A stretch of 26,739 bases of DNA, taken from positions 1-26,739 of the forward strand of contig CAKRZO010000034.1 of assembly GCA_934433135.1 (NCBI GenBank), given 5' to 3'. This DNA is from an uncultured Acetatifactor sp. GTDB lineage: Bacteria; Bacillota; Clostridia; Lachnospirales; Lachnospiraceae. The position numbers and the translations under genes were made by a program. Below are positions 1 to 7,435 of the stretch, one piece after another (within the stretch, counting starts at the first letter, position 1; every line of letters begins with the position of its first letter). Under the pieces are notes generated by a model. It did not search any database. It was not told the DNA's origin and saw only the letters and a program-made list of their open reading frames with translations.

Positions 1-61
1 TGATGAACGCTCCCGCTCCATCGATTCCTACTACTACAACATGTTCATATTTTCTTTCCAT
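1..61 (-). CDS. Alkaline phosphatase/phosphodiesterase-family protein, N-terminus only (runs off window)
   Basis: Only the first 20 codons lie in the window, starting at an ATG at 61. They read MERKYEHVVVV followed by GIDGAGAFI. A hydrophobic strand followed by GIDG is how cytosolic members of the alkaline phosphatase / type I phosphodiesterase superfamily begin, and the Asp would be the first metal ligand. The gene lies downstream of the two sugar ABC permeases on the same strand, so it may be the next gene of that transport operon and act on a phosphorylated or sulfated product of the imported sugar. That role is inferred from position. The family call rests on the N-terminal motif alone. 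Confidence 0.55.
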   Translation of the reverse strand, partial: MERKYEHVVVVGIDGAGAFI

Positions 62-205
62 ATTCAAATCAACCTGCCTTTCTGCCATCTGTGTTCTTTA
101 ATTTTAACCCACAGATATCGTATTAATCCATATGTTCTCTCAAAACACAGTAAATAAAATTGCTTCTCTCAATATCCTTAGCTCATGAAAAACATCAAGT
201 TCTTT

Positions 206-1099
206 TCAGCCTTTAATAGATCCGATCATTACCCCTTTCACAAAATGTTTTTGAATAAATGGATAAATAATCATTACCGGAATCATACTAACGATAATCA
301 GAGCATACTTAATAACTCCGGCAATTTGCGCCTGCTTCATCTGCAATTCCGGATTTGTTATTGTTGAGGCATCAATCTTATCCATAAGTAATATCTCTTG
401 AAGAAAAATGGTTAAAGGAAATTTATTCCTGTCATTCAGATAAATCATAGGTCCGAAATACTCATTCCATTTTCCCACTCCATAATACAGAACCAATACC
501 GCAATGATAGACTTGGATAAAGGAATTACGATCTTTAAATAATACTTAATATCTGAACAGCCATCCATGACTGCAGCTTCTAACAATTCTCCCGGAATAC
601 TGCTTTGAATAAAAGTTTTCGCCACAATCAGATTATAAGTACTGACTGCCCCCGGAATAATAATCGCCCATATTGTATTTATAAATCCAAGTTCCCTTAC
701 CAGCATATACCCCGGTATCATACCGCCTCCAAAGAACATAGTAAACGTATAAAGCAACATAATTGCATTACGTCCCGGAACATCTTTTCTTGACAGACAG
801 TAAGCTGCTGTTAATGTCATAACCAGACTAATCAGGGTTCCCAACACTGTATAAATCAGGGAATTTCGAAAACCTGTCCATATCATGGGAGTATTCAACA
901 CTGTTTTATACCCTTCCAGACTGAAATCTACCGGTAATAGTAAAACCTTGCCCGCCTGCACTGCACTGCCGGAAGAAAAGGATGCACTGATTACAAAAAT
1001 GCATGGATATAAAACCGCAAGTAACATTATGGTTAAAGATATATTGACTACCATATAAAAAAGCTTATCATTAAAACTAAGATTTTTAAATTTGTGCAT
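206..1099 (-). CDS. Carbohydrate ABC transporter permease, YtcP/LplC type
   Basis: This is a 297-residue inner-membrane permease. Hydrophobic spans lie near residues 15-40, 80-103, 112-132, 140-162, 195-215 and 260-280. The EAA loop, which contacts the ATPase, starts near residue 174 (EAAVMDG) and continues to IPLS. Length and order match the MalG-like half of YtcP/LplC transporters. The gene follows the partner permease by 15 nt, with GGAGAAG as ribosome site, so the two are translated from one message. No ATPase gene is nearby; this class commonly shares a general MsmX-type ATPase encoded elsewhere (family knowledge). The substrate cannot be read from sequence, but in this family it is usually a plant or host oligosaccharide. 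Confidence 0.9.
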   Translation of the reverse strand: MHKFKNLSFNDKLFYMVVNISLTIMLLAVLYPCIFVISASFSSGSAVQAGKVLLLPVDFSLEGYKTVLNTPMIWTGFRNSLIYTVLGTLISLVMTLTAAYCLSRKDVPGRNAIMLLYTFTMFFGGGMIPGYMLVRELGFINTIWAIIIPGAVSTYNLIVAKTFIQSSIPGELLEAAVMDGCSDIKYYLKIVIPLSKSIIAVLVLYYGVGKWNEYFGPMIYLNDRNKFPLTIFLQEILLMDKIDASTITNPELQMKQAQIAGVIKYALIIVSMIPVMIIYPFIQKHFVKGVMIGSIKG

Positions 1100-1114
1100 G
1101 GCTTCTTCTCCACT

Positions 1115-2032
1115 CTAAAAAACACTGTTTCCATTCAAATGTTTGCCTGCCCAGTTAGCAGCAACCAGCAAAATGAAATTGATCACAGAATTGAACAAAC
1201 CAATAGCAGTAGACAAAGAGAAGTCTGAAACTCCACTTGCTAATCCAACCTTATACACATAAGTAGATATAATCTCACTGTAATTTTGGTTAATACTGTT
1301 CTGCATCAAAAGAACCTTTTCGTACCCTACGCCCATAAGACTACCGATTGCCAAAATCAACATAATGCTGATAGTCGGTGTAATAGCCGGTATATCAATA
1401 TGTAACAGCCGTTGAAATCTGCTGGCTCCATCTATTTTGGCCGCCTCATGAAGAGACTGATCCACACCGGAAAGTGCGGCAATATAAATAATTGCGCTGA
1501 ACCCTGTGGACTGCCATATACCTGACCATACATATAGATGGCGAAAACTTCTCGCATCTGCAAGCAAACTCGGAGCAATCTCTTTTGTCAATCTTGTGTA
1601 AATGCTTCCGTAAATTCCACTTCGATTATTTAAAATCTGAAAAAGCAGCCCTACCATGACTACTGTAGAAATAAAGTGAGGGATATAAGTTACTGTCTGT
1701 ATTACTTTCTTATATTTTTTTCCACGCATTGCATTCAACAGCAACGCAAACAAAATCGGAATAGGGAAAGATGCCACCAAAGAATACAACGAAAGAATTA
1801 TCGTATTTTTTAAAGTAAGGGCAAATTTAAAAGACTGGAAGAAACGTTTAAAATTATCGAATCCCGCCCATGGACTTCCCCAAATACCTGCACCTACATT
1901 ATACTTCTTAAAGGCAAGTACTAATCCTCCCATCGGAACATACGAAAATATGATAAGATGAGTCAACGGCAAAAGAAGCAACAAGTATATCTGCCACCTG
2001 GAAACAATCTTTTTAAGAACTTTCTTTTTCAT
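1115..2032 (-). CDS. Carbohydrate ABC transporter permease, YteP/LplB type
   Basis: This 305-residue permease is the MalF-like half of the heterodimeric channel. Hydrophobic spans lie near residues 13-40, 72-100, 115-135, 165-190, 217-240 and 270-295. The EAA loop begins near residue 196 (EAAKIDGASRFQ) and ends with the typical IDIPAI. The short basic N-terminus followed by LLLLPL is characteristic of YteP/LplB proteins. It starts at ATG 2032 with AAAGG upstream. It sits between the binding protein, from which it is separated by an 84-nt gap holding a hairpin, and the second permease, so the order is binding protein, permease, permease, as in lplABC. Confidence 0.9.
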   Translation of the reverse strand: MKKKVLKKIVSRWQIYLLLLLPLTHLIIFSYVPMGGLVLAFKKYNVGAGIWGSPWAGFDNFKRFFQSFKFALTLKNTIILSLYSLVASFPIPILFALLLNAMRGKKYKKVIQTVTYIPHFISTVVMVGLLFQILNNRSGIYGSIYTRLTKEIAPSLLADARSFRHLYVWSGIWQSTGFSAIIYIAALSGVDQSLHEAAKIDGASRFQRLLHIDIPAITPTISIMLILAIGSLMGVGYEKVLLMQNSINQNYSEIISTYVYKVGLASGVSDFSLSTAIGLFNSVINFILLVAANWAGKHLNGNSVF

Positions 2033-2058
2033 AGATGACTACCTTTCTGAATTACATA

Positions 2059-2101
2059 AAACAGGCACATTCCCTGTTCGTATTAAAAAATGTGCCTGTT
2101 T
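2059..2101 (-). terminator. Intercistronic hairpin between binding protein and permeases
   Basis: Two perfect 12-nt arms (2059-2070 and 2090-2101; minus-strand left arm AAACAGGCACAT) enclose a 19-nt AT-rich loop. The right arm runs into GTTTTATG on the minus strand, so it has a short U-tract but no long one. The likely role, inferred from position, is a leaky terminator or RNA-stabilising stem that keeps binding-protein mRNA more abundant than permease mRNA. Confidence 0.6.
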
Positions 2102-2116
2102 CCTTACCTGAAATGA

Positions 2117-3823
2117 CTATTTAACACGGTCGTACGCGGTCTGCGATACTTCAATCCATGTACTCAGTCCCATATTTTCCAGGTCATTAAGATATGCATC
2201 CCAACCTTTTTCTATATCTCTGCTACCAATAATAAATTCTGCCATAGCCTGTCTTATATAGGTGTTGACATTTCCCGGAATATCCAGAATTTTTTCCATT
2301 TCTTCCTCTGTATATTTCAGTTTAGGTAATAAATATTCCGGATGCTTGTCTGAATACAGTATCTCATTTTCACCCCAAATATGTTCCGGTGATTCCGGCG
2401 TATATTCTTTGCCGCTGGAAAGATCAACTTCTACAAAATCTCTCGGTCTGTAAAAATGATGACTTGCAGCCCAGTTTGCATTGTTGTTCTTTCCCCATGT
2501 AGGATTAAGAATACCAATGTACACTTTCTCATATCCCGGAACATTCATGAACGGATGACTGATTCCATCCAATACTTCCCGATCTCTTGTCCAATGTACG
2601 CCTTCCTCTCCGTATCTGCTGATATAAAATGTTGTAATATCATAAAACTCGTCTACAAACTTAATTGCAAGATCCGCCTTGGTTGTAGTTGCCGAAACCG
2701 CTACACATTGATTCGGGACATAAGCTCCACAGGGTGTATAACATATTCCATCCGGGCCTGTAAAAGGTGCTATAAATTTCATTTCTGCAAAATTAGCATT
2801 ATTTGCCGCATCCTGCCAGTTATTAAAATCTCCGGACGTAACAAGACCTACTATATTCGGTTCTAAATTTAATGTTGCTTTAAGCTGGGTCTGATCATCG
2901 GTAAAGACACCCGGAGAAATCAAACCTTCGTCATATAATTCCTTCATATAGAGAAGACCTTTTTTCCATCCCTCTGTAGTATACGGCGCTATGACTTTAC
3001 TTCCATCATCGCTTAAGGTAAGACTGCTGTTTGCTACATCCGCACCGTAGAAAACAAAGGAATTCATAAGTGCAACAAGCGTATTCACTCCATAATAGCC
3101 GTTCTGAGCACCATAAACCGGAATCTCATCTTTAATGCCGTTGCCATTGGGATCATTGTCTCGAAAGGCAATCAGCACTTCCTTCAGTTCTTCCGTTGTT
3201 GTGGGCATCGGAAGATTCAGTTTATCCAACCATGCCTGATTAATAAAGTATCTGTATGGTGTTGCATTATATGATGAGGGTCCAAAGCTCGGGCAGGAAT
3301 AAACATTTCCGTCTACCTGCGTTGAAGCACTAAGCATTAATTCTTTATCTTCCTCGGGAATATTATTAAAATTAGGCATAGCCGATGGATCATTTACGTA
3401 GTCTGTTAAATTTAAGAAGATACCATTTTTACCATATTGATAAATCGTCTGATCTGAAAAATCTCCGTCAAATAACATAACATCCGGTATATTTTCCTGA
3501 GCCGTAAGCATCAAAGCCAGCTTCGTTGCATAGTCATCTCTGGGTATCAGAACCAAGTCCAGATCAATATCCAGTTTATCTTCCAAATACTTGGTAAGAT
3601 AGTTGTCTTCATAATCCGTAATGTTGGTACGTGCCTGGAGTGCCACTGTCAAAGTTCGATCCTCTGACTGTGTGTTTTCCGTTCCCTTACTCTGGCTTTC
3701 CTGACTGCTTACTTCGGTCTTTCCGGAATTAGCAGCTTCCTTGTTGCCGCATCCGGTCAGCATAGCAGGTATACACATAATACCAGTGAGCAACAGGGCT
3801 AAAATTTGTTTTCTTCTTTTCAT
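2117..3823 (-). CDS. Extracellular sugar-binding lipoprotein of the ABC transporter (LplA/YtcQ type)
   Basis: This is the substrate-binding component anchored outside the cell. Starting at ATG 3823, the protein is 568 residues with a basic N-terminus (MKRRK), a hydrophobic stretch and the lipobox LTGC, with the lipidated Cys at 25. A Ser/Glu/Thr-rich linker follows to about residue 55, then a two-lobed binding fold. The longer ORF opening at 3880 adds 19 residues rich in Cys and Lys before the signal peptide. I reject it because AAAGGAAG lies just before 3823 and the lipoprotein signal should be N-terminal. The ending GWDAYLNDLE... resembles YtcQ/LplA. It is the first gene of the transport operon, and its length (far above ~430 for ordinary sugar-binding proteins) is typical of the LplA group. 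Confidence 0.9.
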   Translation of the reverse strand: MKRRKQILALLLTGIMCIPAMLTGCGNKEAANSGKTEVSSQESQSKGTENTQSEDRTLTVALQARTNITDYEDNYLTKYLEDKLDIDLDLVLIPRDDYATKLALMLTAQENIPDVMLFDGDFSDQTIYQYGKNGIFLNLTDYVNDPSAMPNFNNIPEEDKELMLSASTQVDGNVYSCPSFGPSSYNATPYRYFINQAWLDKLNLPMPTTTEELKEVLIAFRDNDPNGNGIKDEIPVYGAQNGYYGVNTLVALMNSFVFYGADVANSSLTLSDDGSKVIAPYTTEGWKKGLLYMKELYDEGLISPGVFTDDQTQLKATLNLEPNIVGLVTSGDFNNWQDAANNANFAEMKFIAPFTGPDGICYTPCGAYVPNQCVAVSATTTKADLAIKFVDEFYDITTFYISRYGEEGVHWTRDREVLDGISHPFMNVPGYEKVYIGILNPTWGKNNNANWAASHHFYRPRDFVEVDLSSGKEYTPESPEHIWGENEILYSDKHPEYLLPKLKYTEEEMEKILDIPGNVNTYIRQAMAEFIIGSRDIEKGWDAYLNDLENMGLSTWIEVSQTAYDRVK

Positions 3824-3941
3824 TTTCTTCTTCCTTTCAATGTTTTTTTTTGAAGCAACCGAGTCACAGCAGCCACACAAAACAACGGTGGCACATATGA
3901 CTCATCGCCTCTGTCTCTTGCATACTACCACATAATCGTTG

Positions 3942-3971
3942 GTTATAGATACTGACAATATTTTGAAACAA
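3942..3971 (-). promoter_or_regulatory. Probable promoter of the sugar ABC operon
   Basis: On the minus strand TTGTTT (3966-3971) and TATAAC (3942-3947) are 18 nt apart. This leaves a ~115-nt leader before the binding-protein start. It abuts the terminator of the regulator gene upstream. The -35 match is modest. Confidence 0.45.
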
Positions 3972-4018
3972 TAAACAAAAGGTAAGAAAGAAACATATTT
4001 ATTTCTTCCTTACCCTTT
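3972..4018 (-). terminator. Terminator of the AraC-type sensor gene
   Basis: A ~16-bp stem with wobble pairs is formed by arms at 3978-3993 and 4002-4018 (AAAGGTAAGAAAGAAA against its near complement) around an 8-nt loop. On the minus strand it ends in CCTTTTGTTTATTG. It lies 18 nt after the regulator's stop. Confidence 0.65.
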
Positions 4019-4035
4019 CCAAAAGTAAGCTTTTC

Positions 4036-6306
4036 CTATTTTTGCTTATATGTTTTAGGTGTTACACCTGTTACCTTTTTAAAATTGCGATAAAAAGTAT
4101 TCACCGTTTCAAAACCCGTAAGTGCAGCTATCTGTTCATTACTGTACTCTGTCTGTTCAAGGTATTCTATTGCCTTATCAATTCTAAGTCTTAAAAGGAT
4201 AGCTGCAAAAGTTTCACCGGTCTGCTCCTTGCAAAATTGATAAAGATATTTTTCGGATATTCCTATGGCATTTGCAACTACTGCAGCACATAAGCCGGAA
4301 TCCAAATAGTTCTGATTCAAATACTGCAATATTTTTTCTTTTAAATCCACATTCTTACTTTTTTTGTTCTGCTGAATATATTCGCAGATCCAAGCCATGC
4401 TCTTTTGATACTCTTCCATCATACTCTGGCAGGTCATCGTATAATTGTAATCCGGAATATGTGTTTTCCACTCTTTACAATTTAAGTGAAGTACCGCTGT
4501 ATAAAAAACATTTCGCAAAGAATAAAAAATTTGTTCTTTATTGACTTCATAGAGAAAAGGCATTCTATGATAACATCCTTCTATATGTCTCAGCTCTTTC
4601 TCTGCCTCAACTCGTTGTCCGCAAATCAACATGGTATACAATCGGTTCAAAAAATCCATGGTAACCGGATTCTCATTTAGCTGGTTTATCGTAATATCAT
4701 AAGTTTTTACAATACATTCATCTTCATTTCCGTACTGAGCCTGAAGAACCTGCTTAGCCTGTTCATAACACTTATTGACATTTGTAAGCCCTGTACCCGT
4801 AGCACTAATCCCTATATGAAGCACCACACCATACTGCTTCCTTATTTTCGTTATCATTTTTTCAAAAACGCTCTGTAAATCGGACATATCTGTCTCCTGC
4901 GAAGGAAACCTTTCGATGAAAAACAATTCGTCAGAAACACCATTATGAACATTTTCCAAAAGACTGATTTTTTCCTTTTTTAAAAAATCAACCAAATCCA
5001 ATGTTACAGCTTCCATAACTTCCCATTCTACATTCAAAAAACCAGCAATTACTACACAGTAAAAATCCGGTTTCCTCTTAAGGAATTCCTCAATAATCTC
5101 AATTTCCTGTTCATTTCCAACCCCTCTTGTAATAAACTTTTCCAGCAAAATTGCTCGATTCTGCTGCTTCATAACATCCAGCTGCACCTGATATTCTTTT
5201 CTCTTCTCATCCAATCGTATTACTTTATTTGTCAGTATTTTGTAATCACCAAAACACTTTTTGTCTGATAAATCTGTATCTACAGAAGAAAAATTGAACA
5301 TTACTTTCTGAAAACCATAATACCTTGCAAAGCTAAAATACAATGTTAAGATAACAACAGCAATTCCACCTAGCCACAGGAAAATAAATAACACCTTCTT
5401 TACCGGCTCTATCTGTCGTTCTATGTAAGTTTGGGAAATGCCTGTTATAATTCGCCATCCCAATTCTTTGTATACAGTCTGATTTACATGGTATTCCTGC
5501 ATTTGTTTCGGAATACTGCTCAAATCCATATCAGCCAAGTTTAGTGGAATATCTCCATAGTGCAGTAATTCTTCCTGAGACTTGATATCTTGAATATATA
5601 GAAAACTATTCTCAAATATTTCAGGCATAAGAATTGTATTCATCAAATATTCTTTAGGTAAAACAAAGGCTACAATATAGCGTGAAGAAAACGATCTTGT
5701 CATTCCATTTGCCAGATATAAAAGGCAATCCTCCTGTGTATGTTTTCCTCCATATCGTACAAAATCAATAGAATCAAGCCTTATAAACCTTTGCCCTGAT
5801 TCCTCGCTTTCAAATAGGAATGCTTTAACTTCCGCCAAGCTGTCTTCTTTTATACCTGCCGGTCTAATCAGTAAAGAATCTCCATAATAGTCCGTAAGCG
5901 AGGTGGTACATTGACTGCTGGACAGGTAAATGTCTTTATCCCTGAACATGACAAACATATATGGACTATAATCAACAATAGCTCCTATTTTCACCAGCAT
6001 ATCGTTACTGTCTTTCAATTGCAGAATATCTGTTTTAGGGAACTCCATTCCATTGTAAAGCAACCTATTAAAACTATCGCTCTGACATGTAATTCTGTTT
6101 ATCAAATCAAACTTATCTACTGTTTCCTCAATCGTCTGTACTCCCGTTTCCATCCGTGTTTGCACTTGCTTGATAATATACTTTTCAATATTATCCTTCG
6201 CTACGGCAAATACCATGAAACTTGTAATAAATATCAGTCCAAAACCAATCATGTATTTTATTACATACGCAACAACAACTCTGGCAAACTTCATTTCATG
6301 AACCAT
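4036..6306 (-). CDS. Membrane-anchored AraC-family sensor/regulator of the sugar transporter
   Basis: The 756-residue protein has a membrane span near residues 10-32 and a ~270-residue extracellular sensor region. A second span near 305-330 is followed by a cytoplasmic linker and a C-terminal AraC DNA-binding domain (last ~100 residues, with the two helix-turn-helix segments ending TGFETVNTFYRNFKKVTGVTPKTY). This is the one-component YesN/LplR-like class that senses sugar outside the cell and activates the adjacent transporter. Gene order, immediately upstream of the binding protein on the same strand, supports control of that operon (inference). The start is uncertain: GGAAAGG lies only 1 nt before ATG 6306 and 13 nt before a second in-frame ATG at 6294 (MKFARV). 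Confidence 0.88.
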   Translation of the reverse strand: MVHEMKFARVVVAYVIKYMIGFGLIFITSFMVFAVAKDNIEKYIIKQVQTRMETGVQTIEETVDKFDLINRITCQSDSFNRLLYNGMEFPKTDILQLKDSNDMLVKIGAIVDYSPYMFVMFRDKDIYLSSSQCTTSLTDYYGDSLLIRPAGIKEDSLAEVKAFLFESEESGQRFIRLDSIDFVRYGGKHTQEDCLLYLANGMTRSFSSRYIVAFVLPKEYLMNTILMPEIFENSFLYIQDIKSQEELLHYGDIPLNLADMDLSSIPKQMQEYHVNQTVYKELGWRIITGISQTYIERQIEPVKKVLFIFLWLGGIAVVILTLYFSFARYYGFQKVMFNFSSVDTDLSDKKCFGDYKILTNKVIRLDEKRKEYQVQLDVMKQQNRAILLEKFITRGVGNEQEIEIIEEFLKRKPDFYCVVIAGFLNVEWEVMEAVTLDLVDFLKKEKISLLENVHNGVSDELFFIERFPSQETDMSDLQSVFEKMITKIRKQYGVVLHIGISATGTGLTNVNKCYEQAKQVLQAQYGNEDECIVKTYDITINQLNENPVTMDFLNRLYTMLICGQRVEAEKELRHIEGCYHRMPFLYEVNKEQIFYSLRNVFYTAVLHLNCKEWKTHIPDYNYTMTCQSMMEEYQKSMAWICEYIQQNKKSKNVDLKEKILQYLNQNYLDSGLCAAVVANAIGISEKYLYQFCKEQTGETFAAILLRLRIDKAIEYLEQTEYSNEQIAALTGFETVNTFYRNFKKVTGVTPKTYKQK

Positions 6307-6406
6307 ACCTTTCCATAATCTGTAGACAATGCTAACCCCTCAGGTATTTTATTTTTCATTTCAACTATCCGCAAAAAATAGAATACAGCCGTATTAGTCT
6401 CAAATC

Positions 6407-6435
6407 ATTATAGCTATTAATTCAATTTAATGCAA
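6407..6435 (-). promoter_or_regulatory. Promoter of the AraC-type sensor gene
   Basis: On the minus strand TTGCAT (6430-6435), a 17-nt spacer and a perfect TATAAT (6407-6412) lie about 100 nt upstream of the regulator start. I see no other gene feature in 6307-6520. Confidence 0.7.
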
Positions 6436-6520
6436 CCACGGGAATCGCTACACTAAGGAATGTCTGGTAAATTCAGAGACTATCATTATTTTGAGAGTAT
6501 TGCAAAAAGTAAGAAAACCA

Positions 6521-6955
6521 TCAAAACATGCTGGAAGAATTCAAATCTTCTGTATTATTCATAAATTTCTTTACAAGTTCAATGACATTTTTTGCCGTTT
6601 CGATCTGTTCCCGTGCATCTTCTTTACCGGCTATATAAAAAGTATCATAATCGCTTTTGTGACGAATGATTTCCAATCGTGATATCTGTCTTCCTATCTC
6701 TCTTGGAAACAATCCGGAACTCACATAATTTTTATTAAAATATCCCAACGTATCTTTATGCTTTTTAAAAGCAATGGGCTCCAACGCAAGAACTGCATCT
6801 ATCGCATGAAAACACGCATAATATGCCCGGTTATTAGCAGCTTTAAACTTATCCGCACGAAAAACAATCTCAGCAGTTTCCAAATCATCTATGGTCTGAT
6901 CAAGCTTGCATCTGGCTAAATCTTCAAATGTCCCTACATTTTCTTCGTTATTCAA
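6521..6955 (-). CDS. HEPN-domain protein, probable toxin of a broken MNT-HEPN pair
   Basis: The protein is 144 residues and mostly helical. It shows the HEPN pattern: NNRAYYACFHAIDAVL near 41-56, KKHKDTLGYF near 64-73, and the catalytic-type motif R93-LEIIR-H99 followed by SDY (Y103) near the third helix. HEPN proteins paired with minimal nucleotidyltransferases are RNase toxins that the MNT partner silences by AMP addition to a Tyr near this motif (family knowledge). The start is TTG at 6955; its TTGA overlaps the TGA of the upstream MNT remnant, a translational-coupling layout, with GTGGTGG a few nt upstream. The partner is truncated, so this is either an orphan toxin-like RNase or an inactive relic. 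The HEPN frame itself is intact and keeps its key residues. Confidence 0.8.
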   Translation of the reverse strand: MNNEENVGTFEDLARCKLDQTIDDLETAEIVFRADKFKAANNRAYYACFHAIDAVLALEPIAFKKHKDTLGYFNKNYVSSGLFPREIGRQISRLEIIRHKSDYDTFYIAGKEDAREQIETAKNVIELVKKFMNNTEDLNSSSMF

Positions 6956-7089
6956 ATAACCACCACTTCTCTGTCAACATTGCGGTAAAACATATCTGCT
7001 CTTTTCCAGTAGTCAAAATGCTTTTTGCTCTGAACTACCGGCATAATATCCGTGTCATATGCCGTATTAAAATCATAAGTGACATTACA
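6952..7089 (-). pseudogene. 3' remnant of an MNT nucleotidyltransferase (antitoxin partner of the HEPN gene)
   Basis: The frame is open for 45 codons after a TAG at 7090-7092 and reads ...AYDTDIMPVVQSKKHFDYW... to FYRNVDREVVVI, then TGA. The pattern PVVQS-x-F-x-FY-NV-RE-V is how the C-terminus of minimal nucleotidyltransferases of MNT-HEPN pairs ends. The N-terminal half with the GSxxRG and DxD nucleotidyl-transfer motifs is missing, and I cannot find it in other frames between here and the tRNA terminator at 7150. The TGA overlaps the HEPN TTG start, as expected for the original bicistron. The remnant may now serve only as a leader for HEPN translation. Confidence 0.7.
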
Positions 7090-7113
7090 CTATAAATCTC
7101 CATATCTATACTT

Positions 7114-7141
7114 ATTATACCTGATATTTATGATTTGACAA
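7114..7141 (-). promoter_or_regulatory. Promoter upstream of the MNT remnant and HEPN gene
   Basis: On the minus strand TTGTCA (7136-7141), a 16-nt spacer and a perfect TATAAT (7114-7119) point into the MNT remnant. It lies just downstream of the tRNA terminator, so it would serve the HEPN gene alone. Confidence 0.65.
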
Positions 7142-7149
7142 TACCGCAA

Positions 7150-7179
7150 CAAAAAAACTCAGTGACAAGATCACTGAGT
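7150..7179 (-). terminator. Rho-independent terminator of tRNA-Gln
   Basis: The 9-bp stem ACTCAGTGA/TCACTGAGT (arms 7157-7165 and 7171-7179) with a 5-nt loop is followed on the minus strand by seven or more T residues. It lies directly after the tRNA. Confidence 0.9.
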
Positions 7180-7185
7180 TCTTAG

Positions 7186-7257
7186 CAGGGCTACAAGGAT
7201 TCGAACCTTGAAATGACGGAGTCAGAGTCCGTTGCCTTACCGTTTGGCGATAGCCCT
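7186..7257 (-). tRNA. tRNA-Gln (anticodon CTG)
   Basis: The 72-nt cloverleaf has acceptor arms AGGGCTA/TAGCCCT, a D stem GCC/GGC and an anticodon stem ACGGA/TCCGT around loop CTCTGAC (anticodon CTG at 7223-7225). The T arm is CAAGG-TTCGAAT-CCTTG, and the discriminator is G. The 3' CCA is not encoded; CTA follows. It decodes CAG as glutamine. It has its own promoter and terminator and lies downstream of glutamine synthetase on the same strand. Confidence 0.95.
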
Positions 7258-7277
7258 ATGTGTCAACCACGAAAGAT

Positions 7278-7306
7278 ATTATACAACATTCTTTTCCATT
7301 TTGCAA
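7278..7306 (-). promoter_or_regulatory. Promoter of tRNA-Gln
   Basis: On the minus strand TTGCAA (7301-7306), a 17-nt spacer and a perfect TATAAT (7278-7283) place the transcript start about 14 nt before the mature tRNA. Confidence 0.75.
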
Positions 7307-7366
7307 GCAATAATTCTGCTGAAATGGAAAATATATTTTCTCTTTTTTTTATACAATTTATATGAT

Positions 7367-7433
7367 ATCAGGGTTCCAAGGTCAAAAGCTGTTCGTGCTT
7401 GCACGATCAGGCTTTTGACCTTGGAACCCCTGA
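7367..7433 (-). repeat. Long intergenic palindrome after the glutamine synthetase gene
   Basis: Perfect 19-bp arms (7371-7389, GGGTTCCAAGGTCAAAAGC, and 7411-7429) extend by TCAG/CTGA across one bulge. Inside the loop is a second stem, TCGTGC/GCACGA (7393-7398, 7401-7406). No T-run follows on either strand, so it is not a textbook terminator, though it starts only a few nt after the glnN stop and probably ends or protects that transcript. It could also be a dispersed extragenic palindrome. Confidence 0.75.
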
Positions 7434-7435
7434 AA

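Noticed and set aside
6952..7089. Complete MNT-HEPN toxin-antitoxin pair
   Set aside because: The MNT frame is closed by TAG at 7090 and lacks the GSxxRG and DxD motifs, so the pair is incomplete.
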